Assembly: GCA_029706075.1 (NCBI GenBank)
Contig: JAINUG010000011.1
Location: 4,163,501 to 4,227,500, forward strand
Length of the DNA: 64,000 nt
From: Aldrovandia affinis
Lineage: Eukaryota; Chordata; Actinopteri; Notacanthiformes; Halosauridae
Direction of reading: 5' to 3'
Position 1 is the first letter of the stretch, and every line of letters starts with the position of its first letter. The notes beneath the pieces are model-generated. The model saw only the letters and a list, made by a program, of their open reading frames with translations, was not told the origin of the DNA and ran no database searches. The position numbers and the translations under genes are program-made. This document shows positions 49,430 through 61,888 of the stretch, piece by piece.

Positions 49430-50898
49430 GTACAGAATGCATGGCTTATACTCCGTATGGCTGCAACATTGCCCCAATGTTCAAGAGACGTTTGGATTGT
49501 GTGCCCATAAACGTCCACTGGGTAGTCTCTGTGGGCACTGTTCTCCGGTTAACACTAAATGAATCTCCACCCCAGATGCTCTCCATGGAAAGGGATGTTA
49601 CAGTTTAGTGAGATTAGTTTCCTGCCATCTGTTTGGCTCCACCACATTTTAGCCAACGTTATGTCATAAGTCAGTGGTTGTCTTTGCTCGCATCGCCACC
49701 TCCAAATAGAGCCCCACCTGCATGAGAATATGATTCGTTAGAAGAAGCAACCGACCATTGGTTTATGAGCAAAAGATGTCCCTGAACTTTGGTTGGACAT
49801 ACTACCCAAACGAACACAAGATTCGAGTTGCAAGATAAACGATCAGTCATCTGAGAGGTTTGTGTCTTTCCAGGATTTAGCATTTAGATGAAATGCTTTC
49901 GGCTCTTTCATATTTCGGCTTCCCGCTGTGTTTGTTTTGAAACTGCCCTGTGGAAGACAGCTAGCCCGTTTGTAGCTCCTCCACGTGTTGGACTGGGAGG
50001 ACCTGTGCGATTTCCATTGCACTGAAGGAATTAAAAACGAACACAAACACGGAAAGTCTAACTGGTGTATTTGCCTGTGTATGGGTGCCTTTCATTTCTA
50101 AAGACCTCACACTGAAGAAGAGAAGAGAAGAAGAGCCGCTATAACTGCTGTGTTAGTAACCCAAGCCAAGGGGGTGCTTTTCCAGGGCCTGATTAGCTGA
50201 TTTGCACATTACTGCTGAATCTCCACTCTGGTGGGAAGTGTCTGAAACACACCGTAATTAAACATTTCTTGAGCCTCGTTGTTGAAAGCCAATAGCAATC
50301 TGACCTTGTGAGTGTTCGCACTGTTTTTTAATTATCACTCATTGTGCGAGGGTGTAACCCTTATCAAGGGCAACTCGCTGTAATTAAGAACTCGCTCACT
50401 ACCGAAGGCCAAGAGCCGTTTGTGCCTCTTCATCTGTGCTTAGAGGCTCCCTGCTTAAACAAAATGATAATAATAGTTATCATTTGGACTCTCCTGAACC
50501 AAATTGGCGGTAAATTCAAATTCACTGAGCAAAATGCTCTGGTATTAATTTTAGTTTGTATATTTTTGGGGTGACTTCCTTCCTTGAAAGGAAAGCCCTC
50601 AATCAAAAAAAGTGTCCCATGAGCATGAATTCCTTTGGCTTGGTGGCGCTAACTCGAACTAATGGTGCTGAAAAATGGAAAAATAATGTCAATTTCTGAA
50701 AAAAGGCCCTTTCAAGGAACAAGTAATGGGTTAATGTGGGTTAACAGTCACTCTGCAAGTCGCCAGCTCTGGATCCAGCAAAAGAGCCCCAAACCATCAC
50801 GCTTCCTCTTCTATGTTTGACAGTTGGTGTCACACACTGAGGAACCATCCTTTCGCCTCCTCGACGGCCTACAAAAACCTTTCAAAATAAGACCTTCT

Positions 50899-53152
50899 AC
50901 AAAAAATCCATCCCACGTGGACATCGCAACAGCTACAAACCATGCTGGGATGCGGAGTGCGAGAATCTCTACTGCGCCTTCCTCTGGGCTCCTGCAGGAA
51001 CCGAGTCAGCTACAGCCCTGTTGTCAAGACTCGGTCGGAGGAGACAAGAGCGCTGGGAGGAGGCTGTCAATACCATCGACTTCTCACACTCCAGCCGCAA
51101 GGCATGGAGTATCCTGAACAACCTCACTGGCAGGTCAAGACACTCCCCTTGTCACTGCCCCATTTCTGCAAATAAAATCGCATCACAATTTGTGAAAAAT
51201 GGGGTATACGAGGGTAAAGACCGCGAGTCATCACGACTCATGGCAAAAGAAGTGTCTGACCTCTGGAGGCCCCCAACACCTAGTAGCGACAACATCTCTG
51301 GCGAATTCACACCGGAGGAGTTCGCTACTGCCCTCCAGCACATAAAGCCAGGAAAAGCTCCGGGCCCTGACTCCATTTGCCCAGAGCTTATACTCCATGC
51401 TGCACCTGCTCTGAAGTCCTGGTTAAGAGCTTTCCTCTCTTCCTGCTTGCACCAACTGAAGATCCCCAAAATCTGGAGAAGAGCCCTAGTTGTCGCGATC
51501 CCGAAGCCGAATAAGCCTGAAGGGGTCCCATCTCTTTGCTCTGCATCCCCTTCAAGATCCTTGAGCGTCTTATCTACGCCCGCGTCAAACCGATCGTCGA
51601 CCCACTGCTCCCCCGGGAGCAGGCCGGGTTCCGACGCGGGAGATCGACCGTAGACCAAGTCACTTTGTTGACCCAAGACATCGAGGACAGCTTTTCGGCC
51701 AAAAAGAAGGCTGGAGCCGTTTTGTCGATCTGACGGCTGCCCTACGACACCGTATGGCATCGCGGCCTCACCTGCAAGTTGCTCTGCCTGCTGCCGGACA
51801 GGCACATGGTCAGAATGATCATGGAGCTTGTCCGAAATCGCAGCTTCACCCTCACCACTGGTAGCGGACAGCGAAGTAGGTTACGACGCCTCAAGAACGG
51901 CGTCCCCCAGGGATCGGTCCTGGCCCCCCTCCTCTATAACATCTACACCTATGACTTGCCTGACACGGTCTCGTGGAAGAATGCCTATGCGGATGACCTC
52001 GCGTTGGTGTACTCTGCTGGAGACTGGCAGTCATTGGAGGGGACATTAGGCCAGGATATGAAGACACTAGTGGCATACCTCCAGAAATGGAGATTGAAGC
52101 TCAGCGAGGCAAAGACTGTGTCGGCAGCCTTCCATCTCAACAACAAGGAGGCCAAACGTGAGCTCTGAGTAAATATCGGCGGAATACCCCTGCCATGTTG
52201 CGCTGAGCCAACGTACCTTGGCGTGACACTGGACTGGTCCCTCACGTTTCGCCAACACCTCGCGTCACTGCGCAAGAAGCTAACATCTCGTGTGGCATTG
52301 ATGAGGCGACTAGTTGGGTCAGGCTGGGGCGCCGGGGCAAGAACATTGCATACGGCTGCCCTGGCCCTTGTTTACTCGACTAGTGAGTACTGTGCGCCAG
52401 TATGGTGTCGCAGTGCCCACACCCGCCTCGTCGATACGCCTATCAACGAAGCATTGCGCATTGTGACAGGATGCCTGCGTCCCACTCCTGTGGACAACCT
52501 CTCCATCCTTGCAGGCATCCAGCTCGCTGCGCTTCGCCGCGCGGGAGCCATAGCACGTCTCGCATGCCCGGCCATGGAGCCAAACCATCTGCTTCATGAA
52601 AGGCTCACTCTAACAGCTGGCCCTCCCCGGCGCCTCAAGTCGAGACACCCATTTGTGCCTGCCGCACGGGAACTCCTGCAGCAATGCAGCGACCTTAATA
52701 TCAGTGCGGCACGGTGGGTGGATTACACCTGGAGCACGGAGTGGGAGAAAAACACCTCTAGACTCCGTGACTTCATCCCAGACGTCGGTTTTCCCCTCAT
52801 CGGGGTGGACCTGCCCGACTGGCGTGGGTGAGGCTTAACCGCCTCCCGGACTGGCGTCGGGCGTTTCTGCTCATCGATGCACAGATGGGGCTTGGCCTCC
52901 TGCGTGGCCTGCGAGTGTGGCGCAGAGGAACAAACCGCAGACCATGTCATCCTGGATTGCCCGATTTATCGGGCACCCAATGGGATCCATAGTCTGTCGG
53001 CTTTGGACGATGACACGGTGACATGGCTGCTGGAGGTGTGCCCCGAAATATAGCCTGGGTGAACCCCCCATAGGCTTGAGGTGGTAAAAGGATAGCCCCT
53101 CGGCCCCGAGCCTAGGGGAGCAGAAAAAGAATATACCCAAACGAAGAAGAAG
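50899..53152 (+). mobile_element. Non-LTR retrotransposon (LINE), 5'-truncated, with 10-bp target duplication
   Basis: Inserted in the Tc1 remnant; aagaccttct flanks it (50889-50898 and 53153-53162). The 3' end is a short GAAGAAG tail. It encodes part of ORF2: a reverse transcriptase and a C-terminal Cys/His tail. The clade is not certain; the sequence recalls fish I/Nimb or jockey-like elements. Confidence 0.88.
51021..53052 (+). pseudogene. LINE ORF2 reverse transcriptase, frameshifted
   Basis: Recognised blocks in order are FTPEEFATALQHIKPGKAPG and PDSICPELI (51305-51395), REQAGFRRGRSTVDQVTLLT (51618-51675), GVPQGSVLAPLLYNIYTYDL (51900-51958), the catalytic YADD at about 51987, YLGVTLDWSLTFRQHLASLR (52212-52270), and a C-terminal CECGAEEQTADHVILDCPIY (about 52911). 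The blocks lie in several frames, with a small deletion near 51523, frame changes near 51720-51745, and an in-frame TGA at 52166. The endonuclease is missing through 5' truncation. Confidence 0.88.
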
Positions 53153-54023
53153 AAGACCTTCTTCCAGTCTTCAGTAGTCCACTGGCGGTGCTTCATGGCC
53201 CAGTCAAGCCTCTATTTCTTATTTTGCCATCTTCGCAATGGCTTTCTTACTGCCACTTGACCTGTCAAACCTGCAGCTCGAAGTCTTCTCTTCACAGTTG
53301 AAACTGAGACTTCCTTACTTCGACCAGTGTTAAGCTGTGCTTGAAGCTGTTGTCCTGTGAGCCGCCAATCTTGCAAGCTGTTGACTCTCAGAAACTTGTC
53401 TTCTGATTTTGTTGTGGTTTTGGGTCTGCCAGACCTCTTCCTGTCAGTTTCCTCTAGTTTCCAAGTGCCTTTTGATGGTGTAGGAAACTACTCACTGCCA
53501 AAAAATGTACATTATTTTCCAGTTTTTGGTAACCTTTGTGCCATTTCAGGTTATTCACTGGAATTGGACTGCTTAAATTTCAGTAAAAACTGGAAAATGG
53601 GGCTGTTCTAAAACTTTTGACCGGTAGTGTATACTGAAAAATGTATGCGTTCATTACTGTAAATCGCTTTGGATTAAATTGTCTGCTAAATGGCATATAT
53701 TACACCTCTATTATAGGTGATAACTAGCGGTAGATCCTCAAACCCACACAGAGTGTGTTACTGGAATCCTGGATGGCAGGCCGTATACATGTGACCAACA
53801 TCTATTGACCGTTCACACATTTACATTTGAGTCATTTAGCAGATGCTCTTTTCCAGAGCAACGCTCTGGCCCCTTGTCACTGGGGCAAGAGCACTAAACA
53901 TGACGACATCATGCATTAATGAGACTCAACCCATTTAAAGTGACAGTGTCACTTAAATGTATCGCTACATACCTATAGGTGGGGGGGTTTAATTCCAGAC
54001 AGCTGCTACTGTTTGTCTTTCAG

Positions 54024-54108
54024 CTCCTTCAAACAGCTCCCCTGTGAGGCGGACTGCATGGCTCTTGGTGCCACCACCATGAGGAACCTGGAAATCCTCT
54101 GCAACCAG
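54024..54108 (+). CDS. MSH3: MSH3 exon 11
   Basis: Eighty-five nucleotides: one base completing Ser, then SFKQLPCEADCMALGATTMR and NLEILCNQ. TTMRNLEIL is a conserved lever-domain motif of eukaryotic MutS proteins. Confidence 0.96.
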
Positions 54109-54262
54109 GTGACTCAGTAGGGTGCTGGGGGGGACACATTTGAGTGGCGCACCACTGGCCACAGATGTTCTATGTGGGATTTATTTGATTCTCTGTACTA
54201 ATTTAAGGACCGGTGGGTAGGGAGTGTCATGTCTTGTGCGTGACGATGGTCTGTGTCCACAG

Positions 54263-54372
54263 ACAAACCGCACGGTAAAGGGGAGCTTGTTGTGGGTACT
54301 TGACCACACCCAGACCCCGTTTGGACGGAGGCTGATGAAGAAGTGGGTGACCCAGCCCCTGAAGTCTGCCGC
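54263..54372 (+). CDS. MSH3: MSH3 exon 12
   Basis: One hundred and ten nucleotides: [20 protein letters not shown] then [16 protein letters not shown] plus [12 protein letters not shown] and the GRR block are conserved. The donor gtgagt at 54373 is also the first unit of a minisatellite. Confidence 0.96.
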
Positions 54373-54665
54373 GTGAGTCTGAACTAAGTGTCACTGACCC
54401 TGGATCAGTGTGAGTGTGAATTAAGTGTCACTGTACCTGGATCAGTGTGAGTCAACTCATTTCTGTCACTGTACATGGAACAGTGTGAGTGTGAACTAAG
54501 TGTCACTGACCCTGGATCAGTGTGAGTGTGAACTAAGTGTCACTGTACATGGGTCAGTGTGAGTGAACTACTGTCTTAACTACCTGGATCATTTTGAGTC
54601 TGAACTAAATGTCACTGACCCTGGATCAGTGTGAGTCTGAACTAAGTGTCACTCTACCTGGATGT
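54373..54665 (+). repeat. Minisatellite derived from the exon 12 splice donor
   Basis: Seven imperfect units of about 40 bp (gtgagtctgaactaagtgtc, then actgaccctggatcagt). The first unit is the real donor of MSH3 exon 12. Most later units retain GTGAGT (for example at 54410-54415). Confidence 0.9.
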
Positions 54666-55041
54666 GATTATCGTTCTTGTTGTGACATAATGGTCACCGC
54701 CCCTCTTTCGTGGGTTAGGGCGCGATAACTTCAGCAGTCTACATTTAAGCCCTGCCCGTTGAATATGGTTTTCCCCATTACCAGTGCAAGCAAAGGACAG
54801 AGGGGAGGGAGGGAGAGAAATCTGTTGAAACAGGGGACAGGGGATACTCTTTATGTATGGTGTATTTGCCCCAGTGTCCCTGGTTTGGTGTGTTTGCCCC
54901 TCTTGTGTCTTGATTTGGTGCGTTTGCCACCCATGTTTCTGTATATGAAGCGTTTTCCCCTATGGCTGGTGTTTTTGCCCCCTGGTGTCTGTGTTTGGTA
55001 TATTCCCACGCTGAGGGAAGGGTCCTCCTCTGTCCCCTCAG

Positions 55042-55174
55042 GGAGATCCGAGCGCGGCAGGATGCGATCGCCGAAATCCTGTCCTCGGAGTCCAGCACCC
55101 TGCCCTCAGTCCGGACGCTGCTGGGCCGGCTGCCTGACCTGGAGAGAGGCATCTGCAGCATTTACCACAAGAAG
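55042..55174 (+). CDS. MSH3: MSH3 exon 13
   Basis: One hundred and thirty-three nucleotides: EIRARQDAIAEILSSESSTL to LPDLERGICSIYHKK. The LPDLERG motif is typical of the MutS core. The acceptor is cccctcag. Confidence 0.96.
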
Positions 55175-57836
55175 GTGCCGCGGACTCATCGCCGCAACAT
55201 TCATACAGCGTTATAGTAACGTTTCATTCACTTTCACTTGTTAAAAACGACCCAAAAGGAAATGGCAAAATGTGGAGACTACCCCGAGAAGTAGCAACAC
55301 ATGGATAGACCTTGCAGTACATGGATACCCCAGTAGATATTACAACACCAGGATGCACCAATGGATTTAGCCACATGTATAACGTTCAGAGGTATGAAGA
55401 GTCAATGGGCTATTATTTTAAAGATATATTCTGATCTTCAAATTCAGTATGTACCACTTTTAACAACCCAGTGCATATGTCTGCATGCTCAGCACATTCC
55501 CTCTCTAGCAAGGGTCTCTAATGACAAGCTTTTTGCTTCCACGAAACCAGGAACCATTTTTGTCATAATTGCTACCAGTTAAAATCGAAATATGCTGTAG
55601 GAATCTGTCATTTTTGTGAAAGAGGTGAGGAGTTATGACCTCCGTGAACCCTTAGAGGTTGAATTGGCAGAGCCCCTTTTTTCTTTACCTTTTACCCTTC
55701 AGCGCAGTTTGCCCAGCTTTGCTTTTAAGGCCGATCTTTCAAATGTCAGTTGTAAAGGTGTTCCTGTGTGCTGGGCTTAGATCTACCAGGGGGGGCTTTC
55801 AAAAATTGCCAGTGTATGAAGTGCTGTGTTTGCAACCAATGCTAATATATCTCCAAACCAGTCTCATGGAGCTGGGAGAAGGCAGCTGGAATTTCGGCTT
55901 TGCTCTACTGGTTTAGCGTACTTTAATTGAATACCTAATACCTACTTTGATTTTACAGATGATTCAGTAGAGCCATTTGTGAGGCGAGGCTGATGCAATT
56001 GTATTTATTGGCCTCATTGTTGATCAGCTTACTCGAGGTAAAGTGGATGAAAACTAATCCTTCAGAGACTCTGTTGGCCATTTCTGCGATGACAGTTGGA
56101 CATGGAGGGGCTTTTGGTGGCCAATTTGGTTTCTGTACCTTTTGGTAGATCTATTCCGACTCAACCAGGGCTGTTGCCCAAACCTCTCAGATTGGGCTTG
56201 GGAGATTCACTTGGGGATGTTCTGGTCAATTCAGAAATGCTGTTTATTTATTCATTTTTTCAATTTCCCATTAAATTGTTTTATTTTCCCATTTACCGAC
56301 ACTGGTTCAATCATTGGGTTTTGAACCGACTTCATTCATTTATTAGTTGAGTTATGAGACATTCACAGTGCATAGGACTGGATGAAAACGTTCAATGCAT
56401 GTTTACAAAAAGAAAAGGGCAAAGCATTATCATACACACTGAAAAGATATCAGTACATTGGTCTCTTCGACAGTGGGCTGGAGTTGTGGATAACAGCAGG
56501 AAACTTTTCAGATGGATAGATTTAATCCTTTCCCACATTTGTTTGTCCAAAGATTGTACTGGCAGGTGTTCTCTGTGCCAGTGTGTTAACCCAATCTTGC
56601 TAATACCTTGTATTCCATTTATCCACTGTTGTTTTGTGTTGTTCTCCTGTACATTTGTGTGTAAAGTAGTTGATTACCCTGCAAATAGGATTAGTCTAAG
56701 CAGGTAAGCACCAATAGGGAAGCAATCATTCACAAATTCACTGGGAGCCACCGGATTATGTTCATTACTCTTTGTATTAGACTGTTGCGCAACCTCAATT
56801 TGCTAATGTCACGGCCTGCGTGAGGGGATGAAAGGACGTCTGCGGCTGTTTTGTCTCGAGCAATGCGATGGCATGCCAGAGCCAGCAATACCGCCATAAC
56901 CGTTCGTATTAGCGAACGAAAAAGGCCGTTGCCGTTATTACCGGATTCATATTCATTGTTGGGGACACGCAGCCAGATAAATTAATGTGCGATGCCTGTG
57001 GAAATGCATGCAAACTGCCTTACCTTTTATTTTTGGAATATTTATTTATTCCCCAAAAACATACACGAGGTAGAATATAGTCATGAACATATTGTGAGAC
57101 AATGCAAACCTGACCTTGGCACTGTCAGCCCTAACACAGAAGGGCTTTGTTTTTTTTATCATCCAACCACAGAGGAAACGTATATTTAGAGAGAACTGTT
57201 CTGTGCTTTTCTACATATTTGCCGTTTGGCCTTAGCAATGTTTATGATGAATTGTCATCGCAGTAATGGTAAAGAAAAATAACACAGTGTTTCAGCATGC
57301 ATCATCGCCCATGTAAATACTTTGCTTTGGATAACGAAGTTAAATCAAATCTGAGAAACGCAGGTAACATTGAATGGCTTTAAAGGAAGAAAATTTGTGT
57401 GCCCCCACTTAAAAATGTGTGTGCAAACAACCCGAGCCACAACCCCCTCCCCACATACACACATGTGCTTAGCAAGTGAGGCTCAGGGTGCTACGCATAA
57501 GGACTTTTGAATGTTGCCAGGTCTGTGTTTACTTGTTTCAGAATTTAGATTTTGTCTCTGGTCCAGCATTCCGTATTTAGTCTTATTGTATTAAATGTGT
57601 GCTTACTGCATGCACTTAATAGCGATGATGCGTTTTAGCCTGGTTCTTGTGTGTGGTCTGCTTTGTGATGTTTAAAGTGCATAGTGTGTGTTAGAGCATC
57701 GTAGGTTTCAGCTTAAATGTGTGGTCCCGGTTTTGTTTATCGCCGCATGCCATGTTGGTGCATTTTTAGACCTTGTTTTTTCTCGTGTGTGGTCTGGCGT
57801 GTCATGTTTGTTCTGTTTCCTGTTTCTTTGTTGCAG
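55175..57836 (+). other. MSH3 intron 13
   Basis: A 2.7-kb intron without recognised transposons. The stretch 56740-57260 has balanced composition and motifs such as ataaattaatgtgcg, resembling a conserved non-coding block. Confidence 0.55.
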
Positions 57837-58024
57837 TGTTCCACTCAGGAGTTCTATCTCATCAGCAGCACCCTGTCCCGGCTAGGGCTGGAGCTACAGG
57901 CCCTGATCCCTGCCATCCAATCACAGCTGACCTCCGCCCTCATGAAAGACCTCCTCCTGGCCCTGCCCCAGCTTCTAGCTCCTGCTCACAACTTCCTGAA
58001 CGTGCTCAATGAAAAAGCGGCCAA
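57837..58024 (+). CDS. MSH3: MSH3 exon 14
   Basis: One hundred and eighty-eight nucleotides: CSTQEFYLISSTLSRLGLEL to NFLNVLNEKAA plus AA. It starts with the same CSTQEF as human exon 14. The acceptor is ctttgttgcag. Confidence 0.96.
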
Positions 58025-58199
58025 GTGAGTGACTCAAAGCCCAAAACTACTGTGTGTGTGCGTGCGTGTGTGTTTTGTTTTTGTTAGTCTTTGCCCAGGT
58101 GTTTCATTGACACCATGTTCAAGGCTACTCTTCAATGGTTGTTCTCTGAAATAACTATTGTGTCTTCTTGATGAATTGGTATGAATTGAAATTCCATTT

Positions 58200-58441
58200 T
58201 CAGCTCGAGCAATTTTGTGAAGAAGTATTAAGTCAAGGGGGGTGAATGCTTATGGAATCAATTATTGATAGTTTTTATTTGTAATTCAATAAGGAGAGTT
58301 GTTTTTTTATTTGACATTATTGAGTATTTTGTGCTGATCAGTGGCAAGAAATCCCAATTAAATCCATTTTGTTTCCATGTAGTAAGAAAATAAAATGTGA
58401 AAAATGCCAAAGGGGGTGAATACTTATTATACCCACTGTAT
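58200..58441. mobile_element. Tc1-type MITE fragment
   Basis: Ends in gggggtgaatacttattata then cccactgta, a Tc1-type terminal repeat. An inner ggggggtgaatgcttatgga repeats the motif. The left end is not found. Confidence 0.6.
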
Positions 58442-58742
58442 GTAGAAAACAGGCTGAGAGTCTACACTAAGGCTAGAAGTATAAGCTAGCTGGAGCATAC
58501 AGAATAACTAAGTAGAGTTTAAAAGTACTCTACTGGAACTCTACATAACTTGTGTGTCTACATAACATGCTAGGGTGATGGCAGCAGGCTGCCAGGTTGT
58601 TGCGTTATAGTGGTTAGACAACTGGGGGACAATTACCACGTGGGACATTGCAGTAATACTCTTCAGTAAAATGTTTAACCTGAATACAGTAAACATCCAA
58701 TTGTATTCAGATTTATGTCATACATATAACATGTAGACTATA

Positions 58743-59332
58743 CAGGTAACTGCCAAAATAAAGGAAACACAAACATAAACGGACTCAATATGGTGTTGGG
58801 CCACCACAAGCTGCCAGAACAGCTTCAATGCGCCTTGGCATAGATTCTACAAGTGTCTGGAACTCTTGGAGGATGGGACCTCTTGGATTTGTTGTTTTGT
58901 TGATGGCGGTGGAAAACGCTGTCTCAGGCCACGCTCCAGAATCTCCCATAAGTGTTCAACTGGGTTGTGATCTGGTGATTGAGATGGATACGGCATATGA
59001 TTTCCATCATTTTCCATCAAACCAGTCAGTGACCACTCGTGCCCTGTGGATGGGGCATTGTCATTGTGGAATAGCCCTGCACTAAAACACCTGATTCAAC
59101 GAATTCACCAATCATGGTCTACAATCAAGACCTTGATTAGTTTAATCAGTTGTTTAGTGCTGGGCTAGAACAAAAGCCTGCACCCACACTGGCCCTTCTC
59201 GGATAAGATTAGACACCCCTGATCTAAGGGGTTGAGTGGACCTAAACCATGCCAGAAAAATGCAACCCACACCATAAGAGAGCCACCAGAACTCATTTGC
59301 TCAAGTATTTCCTTTATTTTGGCAGTTACCTG
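58743..59332 (-). mobile_element. Tc1-type non-autonomous element with inverted ends in MSH3 intron 14
   Basis: caggtaactgccaaaataaa at the left and tttattttggcagttacctg at the right are perfect inverted ends, flanked by TA (58741-58742 and 59333-59334). The interior is antisense transposase-derived sequence with a ~130-bp unrelated segment (about 59075-59210). Confidence 0.88.
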
Positions 59333-59422
59333 TATCATTACTGTATCATGCACATCAGTTAAAAAAAATCTGTAATGTACTAAGGAAATCCTCTGTGGTA
59401 CCCATCTGTGATTGGTCCACAG

Positions 59423-59591
59423 GACAGGGGATAAGACCCAGCTGTTTGCTGACCTGACAGAATTCCCCGTGATCCAGGAGAGGAAGGAAGAGATCCAGGC
59501 CGTTCTGTCCGACATCCTGGAACATCGGAGGGAGGTCCGGCGCATGCTGAGAAACCCCTCTCTGGATTATGTGACTGTTTCGGGTCAGGAG
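59423..59591 (+). CDS. MSH3: MSH3 exon 15
   Basis: One hundred and sixty-nine nucleotides: TGDKTQLFADLTEFPVIQER to NPSLDYVTVSGQE, the clamp-domain side. The acceptor is gtccacag, the donor gtgaga. Confidence 0.96.
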
Positions 59592-60657
59592 GTGAGAGCC
59601 TCAGGGAACCAACCCCCCCGACCCTTCAGTTCAAAGCTCTGCATGCGTGGATCGCCGACAACGCACGACCCTCAGGACCACGTCCCGTGAGACCTGTAAC
59701 CTGATTTTGAATTTGAATGGTCACGATTGACCTTATAACCTTCTGTTTTATTCTTCTTAGCTTGCGGGCTGAAAGTACTTTTACATTATTTTTATCATGA
59801 TGCCTGGTATGCGGTTCCAAGCACAGAAAGTACAGTCCGTTGAATGAGTGCTAACTGAATGATTAATCAAGCTCTGCTGTTTCTATCTTCAGTTAAAAAA
59901 AAAAAAAAAATGAATAAAGGGGCAAACTATAAATAAATAAATAAATAAACAAATGTATAAAGAAGAGAACTTGAAATAAGTAAATAAATGGTGGATATAA
60001 GTCAATTCCATCGCTGGTAGCCACCGATGCCGCGATGCACCAGCTGCTCGGTGACCGCTCGTCTGGGTGGCCCGCCTGCCGCTCTCGCTCCCCAATGGGT
60101 CTAAGTCATGGCCGCCCTCCCCAAATTATAGCCCTGACCTTTCTGCCTCTGGGAGCCCAGAGGTGAGGGATTACTAATTTGCAATGAGGCGGTGTGATTT
60201 ACCCACTGGGTTTTAATCCCTATCACAACACCTCGTGCCCCTGACTTACCACCACCTCAACACAGCCCTGCCAACAATGGGAATATGTCTGTGCCCCTGC
60301 CAGTGTGGGTGCATGGGGATGTATCTGTGCCCCTGTCAGTGTGGGCTATAAATATAAACTCTGCTACGTTTGCTTCAGGGAACAAAGCTTGCACTTGGAC
60401 TTTACATGTCAGTCGTCGTCCCGTCTCCCCCAGAAAGAAATTAAAAGCTATCAGTCCAAATATTTTTTTGTTATTAATTGCACAATTGCAGTTGTATTTT
60501 TAAAGTTGCGACTTTTAAGTCCTAAATAGAGTGCATTTTGCAGAGGGCATGTTAAAGAGAGGCCTCTGAAGTATCTGTGCACACATGCAAGATACATGGT
60601 GAATAAATCATTATGGGTCCAAGCAGGAGCCTTGGAACCATATTTTTTTGTACTGGC

Positions 60658-60659
<2 letters not shown>

Positions 60660-60702
<43 letters not shown>
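60660..60702 (+). repeat. (ATT)n microsatellite
   Basis: About 14 uninterrupted ATT units. A similar (AAT)n run lies at 62682-62713. Confidence 0.97.
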
Positions 60703-61103
60703 TATTATGGGTCCAAGCATTATAGGTGGTGGAACTATTGAAGTAAATCCATGCCAAAAAGATCTGAAATTGAATTTAATACATTTGAATTTGTTGAATT
60801 TGAATTCAATTGTTTTTAATTTGTTGGCTGTGAAAATCATTAATTTAGATTTTTTTATTGAATATACATTTGAATTTATTTAGTGCACATTTTATAGTTT
60901 TGGAATATGTTGAATGTGAATTCAATAATTTTCCAATTGTATGTCTACCTGTTGAAATTGAATTGCTGGTTTGACATTTTTTTTTTTTTCATTTCATTTT
61001 AAGTTAAACCATATTCAGTAAAATTCAATAATATAATATTCAACTACTCAGATTTGCTCAGATTCATTTTTCAAATGTTCCACATTCAAATCATAAAAAT
61101 TCA

Positions 61104-61888
61104 AGGCCAGATTTAATAAGACAGTGGCAGTGCAAAGACGGTCACTATTTTTTTGCGGCCATGTTGCGGTCGCAAATAGTGATACATTAACAACCAATTT
61201 ACTAAGACTGGTTCTAATTACGCAATCAAATAAATGAAATGCCCTGATTCACAATTTGCAGTAGGAGACACCCATAAAAAGGGTCCGAATCAATATAGAA
61301 TATTTAATGTTCAGATCACACAGCGCCAATAAATGGATACGGAGCAGCGAGGGAACCATGAGAAAAAGAAAGCTTAGAGGTGCAGATCAGGAAATAGAAG
61401 TAATAGTCAAACGAGTTATAGTCACAAAAAAGTGGCATCACAAAAAGGCATAATTCATTAGGCATAACAAAACAAACAGTAGATGATGTAAAGAAAATAT
61501 AACATGACGTTAGGTCTCAAAAAAAAAAAAAGCGCAGTAAAAATGGGAATTGTGAAATACCTGGACTATATCAGCACTCATAAAATATAATATATAATAT
61601 ACCGCCTGGTTTCAAGATTCAGGATTCAAGGTCGCAATTAAGGCATGCTTCAGTAAATCAGATGGAATACTTTATCGACCGGATTTACTAAATCTCTACC
61701 CTTTTTAGTGTGTATACATGTGCATGAACAGATTTAACTATTACTCTGGAGAAAACCCCTGCAAATTACATCCTAATAGCGATTTCACCGCTTGCAACTG
61801 CTTAGTAAATCTGACGTAGATATTGCGACCTTGTAATGACTGCTTTTGTGTTCAAAAAGCAGTCGCAATCCTTTAGTAAATCTGGCCC
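61104..61888. mobile_element. PIF/Harbinger-like non-autonomous element
   Basis: Inverted ends aggccagatttaataagaca and gggccagatttactaaagga are flanked by the 3-bp duplication TCA (61101-61103 and 61889-61891). A start-like MRKRKLRGADQEIEV near 61360 resembles the Myb-like protein of Harbinger elements, but is cut short. Confidence 0.75.

Larger units (their letters stand above)
50670..53635 (-). mobile_element. Tc1-like remnant split by a LINE insertion
   Basis: Left part (50670-50898: gccctttcaaggaacaagta to acctttc) and right part (53153-53635: ttccagtcttcagtagtcca to aaaacttttgaccggtagtg) together match 62789-63535. The right terminal repeat is present; the left one is not recognised. 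It carries degraded antisense transposase sequence. Confidence 0.8.
49430..54023 (+). other. MSH3 intron 10
   Basis: From 49430 to about 50660 no repeat is seen; 50100-50580 resembles conserved non-coding DNA. A Tc1 remnant (50670-53635) split by a LINE (50899-53152) follows, then SINE-tail fragments (53630-53703 and 53815-53865). Confidence 0.7.

Noticed and set aside
48907-49562. Long open frames rich in Cys/Val or His/Thr
   Set aside because: They are translations of the TG/CA repeat tract.
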